From assembly GCA_026416715.1 (NCBI GenBank), contig JAOAEQ010000042.1, positions 1 through 6,845 on the forward strand: 6,845 nt of DNA, in the 5' to 3' direction. Under the pieces are notes generated by a model that did no database searches, had not been told where the DNA came from, and was given only the letters and a program-made list of their open reading frames with translations. Position numbers and translations under genes: made by a program. Below are positions 5,039-6,845 of the stretch, piece after piece (the stretch's first letter is position 1; the number at the start of each line of letters is the position of its first letter). The DNA comes from a bacterium (GTDB lineage Bacteria > UBP4 > UBA4092 > JAOAEQ01).

Positions 5039-6604
5039 TTAGAACGAATAGATGGTGTTCAGGAAGAGGATATGATTCGTTTGGTCAGTTCCCTGTTCAC
5101 TACCAGCATCTTCTTTTTCATACCGATACGCAGCAGAAACTATCAAATTATTTTTTCCATAAAAGGTTAGTTGCGGTTGTAGATATTGGACTTTCATCGG
5201 TTCATCGTCCGATAGTCCATGCTGTTGAATATCATAAATTAACGACCCGCAAAATTGCGCATTGAAAAAATGCGTTAATTCGATATATAAATCATCGCTA
5301 TCAGTTCCTATCTGATGCCCGATAATATCGCCGTAATAGGTGTATCCAGACGTATATACCGGATGCGAATACCAATAATTCGGATGTTTCGGAATATGGT
5401 TATTGGCATATTCAATTCGTAAATCGGTTTTTCCAGATAAACCGATATCACCGAAAACGATACCATATAACCACGCCCAGCGGCTTGGTAACGGACCGCC
5501 ACTGGCAAAATCTTCACCGGCACCATCAACATAAACCGTCATGGTTCGGATAACATGCGTTTTGTTATCGAGATGATTAAACTGAACAGTTAAATCTACG
5601 CCGGCAATCTGATTATTCCGTAAATCCGATTCTTCATGCTCTTTTCTTCCCCAGAACATATCCCAATAATCGCGCCAATCCATTGACGGTCTGCCTTCAC
5701 CAGCGAACATCGCTGACCGTGAAAACCCGAGTTCTATTCCTGGTTTCGGTTTAAACGAAGTTCGCATACCCCAGAACCGTGTATGCGGATAATCCCGTTC
5801 TTCTTCCAACCGAGTTAGGATAGAGATGGTTTTCATCGGACCGAGCCAGCGGAATATCCACGGAAGCAAAACCGGTTCCGCATTGCCGATTTTAATTAAA
5901 TCAAATGGTTTCGCATTATCCGTTAAAATCCAGTCGCCATTGGCACCGGGTCCCCACCAAAGCGAATCCCTACCGAGCTCTAATTCGAGATTACCGACCA
6001 TGCATTTCATATATCCTTCAACCAATTCTCCTTCGTTCAACGTATCTTCAGAATACCGATATTCCGGATGCAAATAATAGCCGATACGATTCGCATATTG
6101 GCCATAACTATCGAACCCGAGTCTGAAATTCGAATGTTCACTAAATTTATCACCTTGTCGGTTCCGCAGGATAAATGATTTCTCACTATAAATCGAACGG
6201 AAATACATATCATCTATCGGTTTCAGATATGTTTCAGGAGTTATACCAGTTCTAATTTCAGTTATTGTCGCTAATTCGACCGAAAATTCCCGCTGTAGTC
6301 GTTCGAGTATTCCTGCTGCAATCGGGAGTTCGATTTTCTGTTCAGCAAGATTCCGCGAAGCTTCATCAATCATGATCGCGACTTCAATGCGAGTATATGG
6401 TTTGGTATTCAGGAACGGTTCGGTAATTAGACCGAGATTAAATAATTTCTCAATTAACGGATAACTCCAATGTGAAAGTGGTACGTTCGGACTAACTTCA
6501 CCAGCATATAATCCTGCAGGCAAGAAATATAAGGTGAGTAGGAGAATGATAAATCCAAAATTCAAACTCCAAAATCCAAATAAATTACTAAATCTATTAA
6601 TCAT
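5039..6604 (-). CDS. Wzi-family capsule assembly outer-membrane protein with SLH-like N-terminus
   Basis: From the ATG at 6604 the product has 521 residues. A signal peptide (residues 1-34) has one arginine, a long hydrophobic core (FGFIILLLTLYFLPAG) and a likely cleavage after GLYA. Next is a short SLH-like module at about 39-82 (VPLSHWSYPLIEKLFNLGLI ... PYTRIEVAIMIDEA), which in other envelopes binds the cell wall. The rest looks like a beta-barrel of alternating aromatic strands, with the Wzi signature GRDSLWWGPG at 211-220 followed by LTDNAKPFDLIKIGN, and it ends in F as outer-membrane barrels do. Wzi proteins hold or organise capsule polysaccharide at the cell surface. The sugar transferase gene ends 83 nt upstream. 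A longer reading from 6754 would overlap that gene out of frame and begin with repeat-coded residues, so it is rejected. The start remains less certain, because no Shine-Dalgarno precedes it. Confidence 0.85.
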   Translation of the reverse strand: MINRFSNLFGFWSLNFGFIILLLTLYFLPAGLYAGEVSPNVPLSHWSYPLIEKLFNLGLITEPFLNTKPYTRIEVAIMIDEASRNLAEQKIELPIAAGILERLQREFSVELATITEIRTGITPETYLKPIDDMYFRSIYSEKSFILRNRQGDKFSEHSNFRLGFDSYGQYANRIGYYLHPEYRYSEDTLNEGELVEGYMKCMVGNLELELGRDSLWWGPGANGDWILTDNAKPFDLIKIGNAEPVLLPWIFRWLGPMKTISILTRLEEERDYPHTRFWGMRTSFKPKPGIELGFSRSAMFAGEGRPSMDWRDYWDMFWGRKEHEESDLRNNQIAGVDLTVQFNHLDNKTHVIRTMTVYVDGAGEDFASGGPLPSRWAWLYGIVFGDIGLSGKTDLRIEYANNHIPKHPNYWYSHPVYTSGYTYYGDIIGHQIGTDSDDLYIELTHFFNAQFCGSLIYDIQQHGLSDDEPMKVQYLQPQLTFYGKNNLIVSAAYRYEKEDAGSEQGTDQTNHILFLNTIYSF

Positions 6605-6668
6605 GAATATTTTACAGTTAAAAATTGGATTTGGTGTATTTGACATTTGGATTTTGATGTTGGAATTT
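6558..6668. repeat. Inverted repeat bracketing the wzi-like start codon
   Basis: The arms at 6558-6581 and 6645-6668 are inverted copies matching at 21 of 24 positions, including 12 perfect bases (AAAATCCAAAT core), with a 63-nt spacer. The inner arm codes FGFWSLNF of the predicted signal peptide, and the start codon lies in the spacer. The TTTGGA/AAATCC make-up is that of small dispersed extragenic repeats. Confidence 0.6.
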
Positions 6669-6687
6669 CCTCGACGATGACTAAATA

Positions 6688-6845
6688 TTAATATGCGCCG
6701 CGGCAAAATATTACGGCTGGGATTGTTTTCAGTAGAATTTTGAAATCCAACCATAACGACCAGGTATCAATATATTCCAAATCCATTTTCATCCAGGTAT
6801 CAAACCCGAGTTCGCTCCGACCACTTACCTGCCAGATACAGGTTA
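6688..6845 (-). CDS. Bacterial sugar transferase (polyprenyl-phosphate glycosylphosphotransferase), C-terminal end
   Basis: The last 51 residues of a gene that runs off the right edge are present, ending at TAA 6688-6690. They carry the classic C-terminus of the WcaJ/RfbP-type family: WQVSGRSELGFDTWMKMDLEYIDTWSLWLDFKILLKTIPAV, written here as WQVSGRSEL (4-12), FDTWMKMDLEYID (14-26), WSLWLDFKILLKTIPAV (28-44) and the final FCRGAY. These integral inner-membrane enzymes move a sugar-1-phosphate from a nucleotide sugar to undecaprenyl phosphate, the first step of capsule, exopolysaccharide or O-antigen repeat-unit assembly. Which sugar is used cannot be told from this end. It lies first in the visible transcription order and sets the role of the block that follows. 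The catalytic and membrane parts are outside the window. Confidence 0.92.
   Translation of the reverse strand, partial: TCIWQVSGRSELGFDTWMKMDLEYIDTWSLWLDFKILLKTIPAVIFCRGAY

Noticed and set aside
6605-6754. Longer N-terminus of the wzi-like gene starting at ATG 6754
   Set aside because: It overlaps the sugar transferase coding sequence out of frame by 67 nt, and its residues are partly repeat-coded; it would also put 50 residues in front of the signal peptide.
1-6845. CRISPR array, tRNA, rRNA, transposase or defence system
   Set aside because: No regularly spaced direct repeats, no cloverleaf-like stretch, and no transposase, nuclease-toxin or other defence-type motifs in any frame examined, apart from the Smr domain.

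Overview
The window carries eight protein-coding genes or gene parts, all on the minus strand, so transcription runs from the right edge to the left. Low GC, a signal-peptide-bearing outer-membrane beta-barrel and a polyprenyl-linked sugar transferase point to a Gram-negative (diderm) bacterium. The GalE and HisF sequences resemble, from memory, those of thermophiles such as Thermotoga. Simple AT-rich and TTCGA-type repeats lie in and beside genes, as is often seen in uncultivated candidate-phylum genomes. I cannot name the lineage.

Right to left: (1) the last 51 residues of a bacterial sugar transferase that starts surface-glycan assembly on a lipid carrier; (2) an outer-membrane protein with a short SLH-like N-terminal module and a Wzi-type capsule-assembly barrel; (3) a DegT/ArnB-family PLP aminotransferase for nucleotide 4-keto-sugars; (4) a GalE-like NAD-dependent sugar epimerase; (5) a GmhB-type HAD phosphatase with a zinc-binding CxH...CxC loop; (6) canonical HisF of histidine biosynthesis; (7) a stand-alone Smr-domain protein overlapping hisF by 4 nt; (8) a membrane protein split by an apparent frameshift and cut off by the left edge.

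Genes 1-5 form a coherent surface-polysaccharide block: nucleotide sugar made (GalE, aminotransferase, possibly heptose through the phosphatase), first sugar loaded on the lipid carrier (sugar transferase), polymer held or exported at the outer membrane (Wzi-like). hisF and smr look like a separate housekeeping pair. A candidate extended -10 promoter and two abutting 12-bp palindromes lie just upstream of hisF.

The most unusual content is not a new enzyme system but small inverted or simple repeats placed at gene boundaries. One inverted repeat brackets the wzi start and codes part of its signal peptide. One AT-rich tract adds about 11 residues to a loop of the phosphatase. A degraded TTCGA-type pair flanks the galE leader, and two further hairpins fill the intergenic spaces. 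No RNA gene, CRISPR array, transposase or convincing rho-independent terminator was found. I found no clear evidence of a previously undescribed system.
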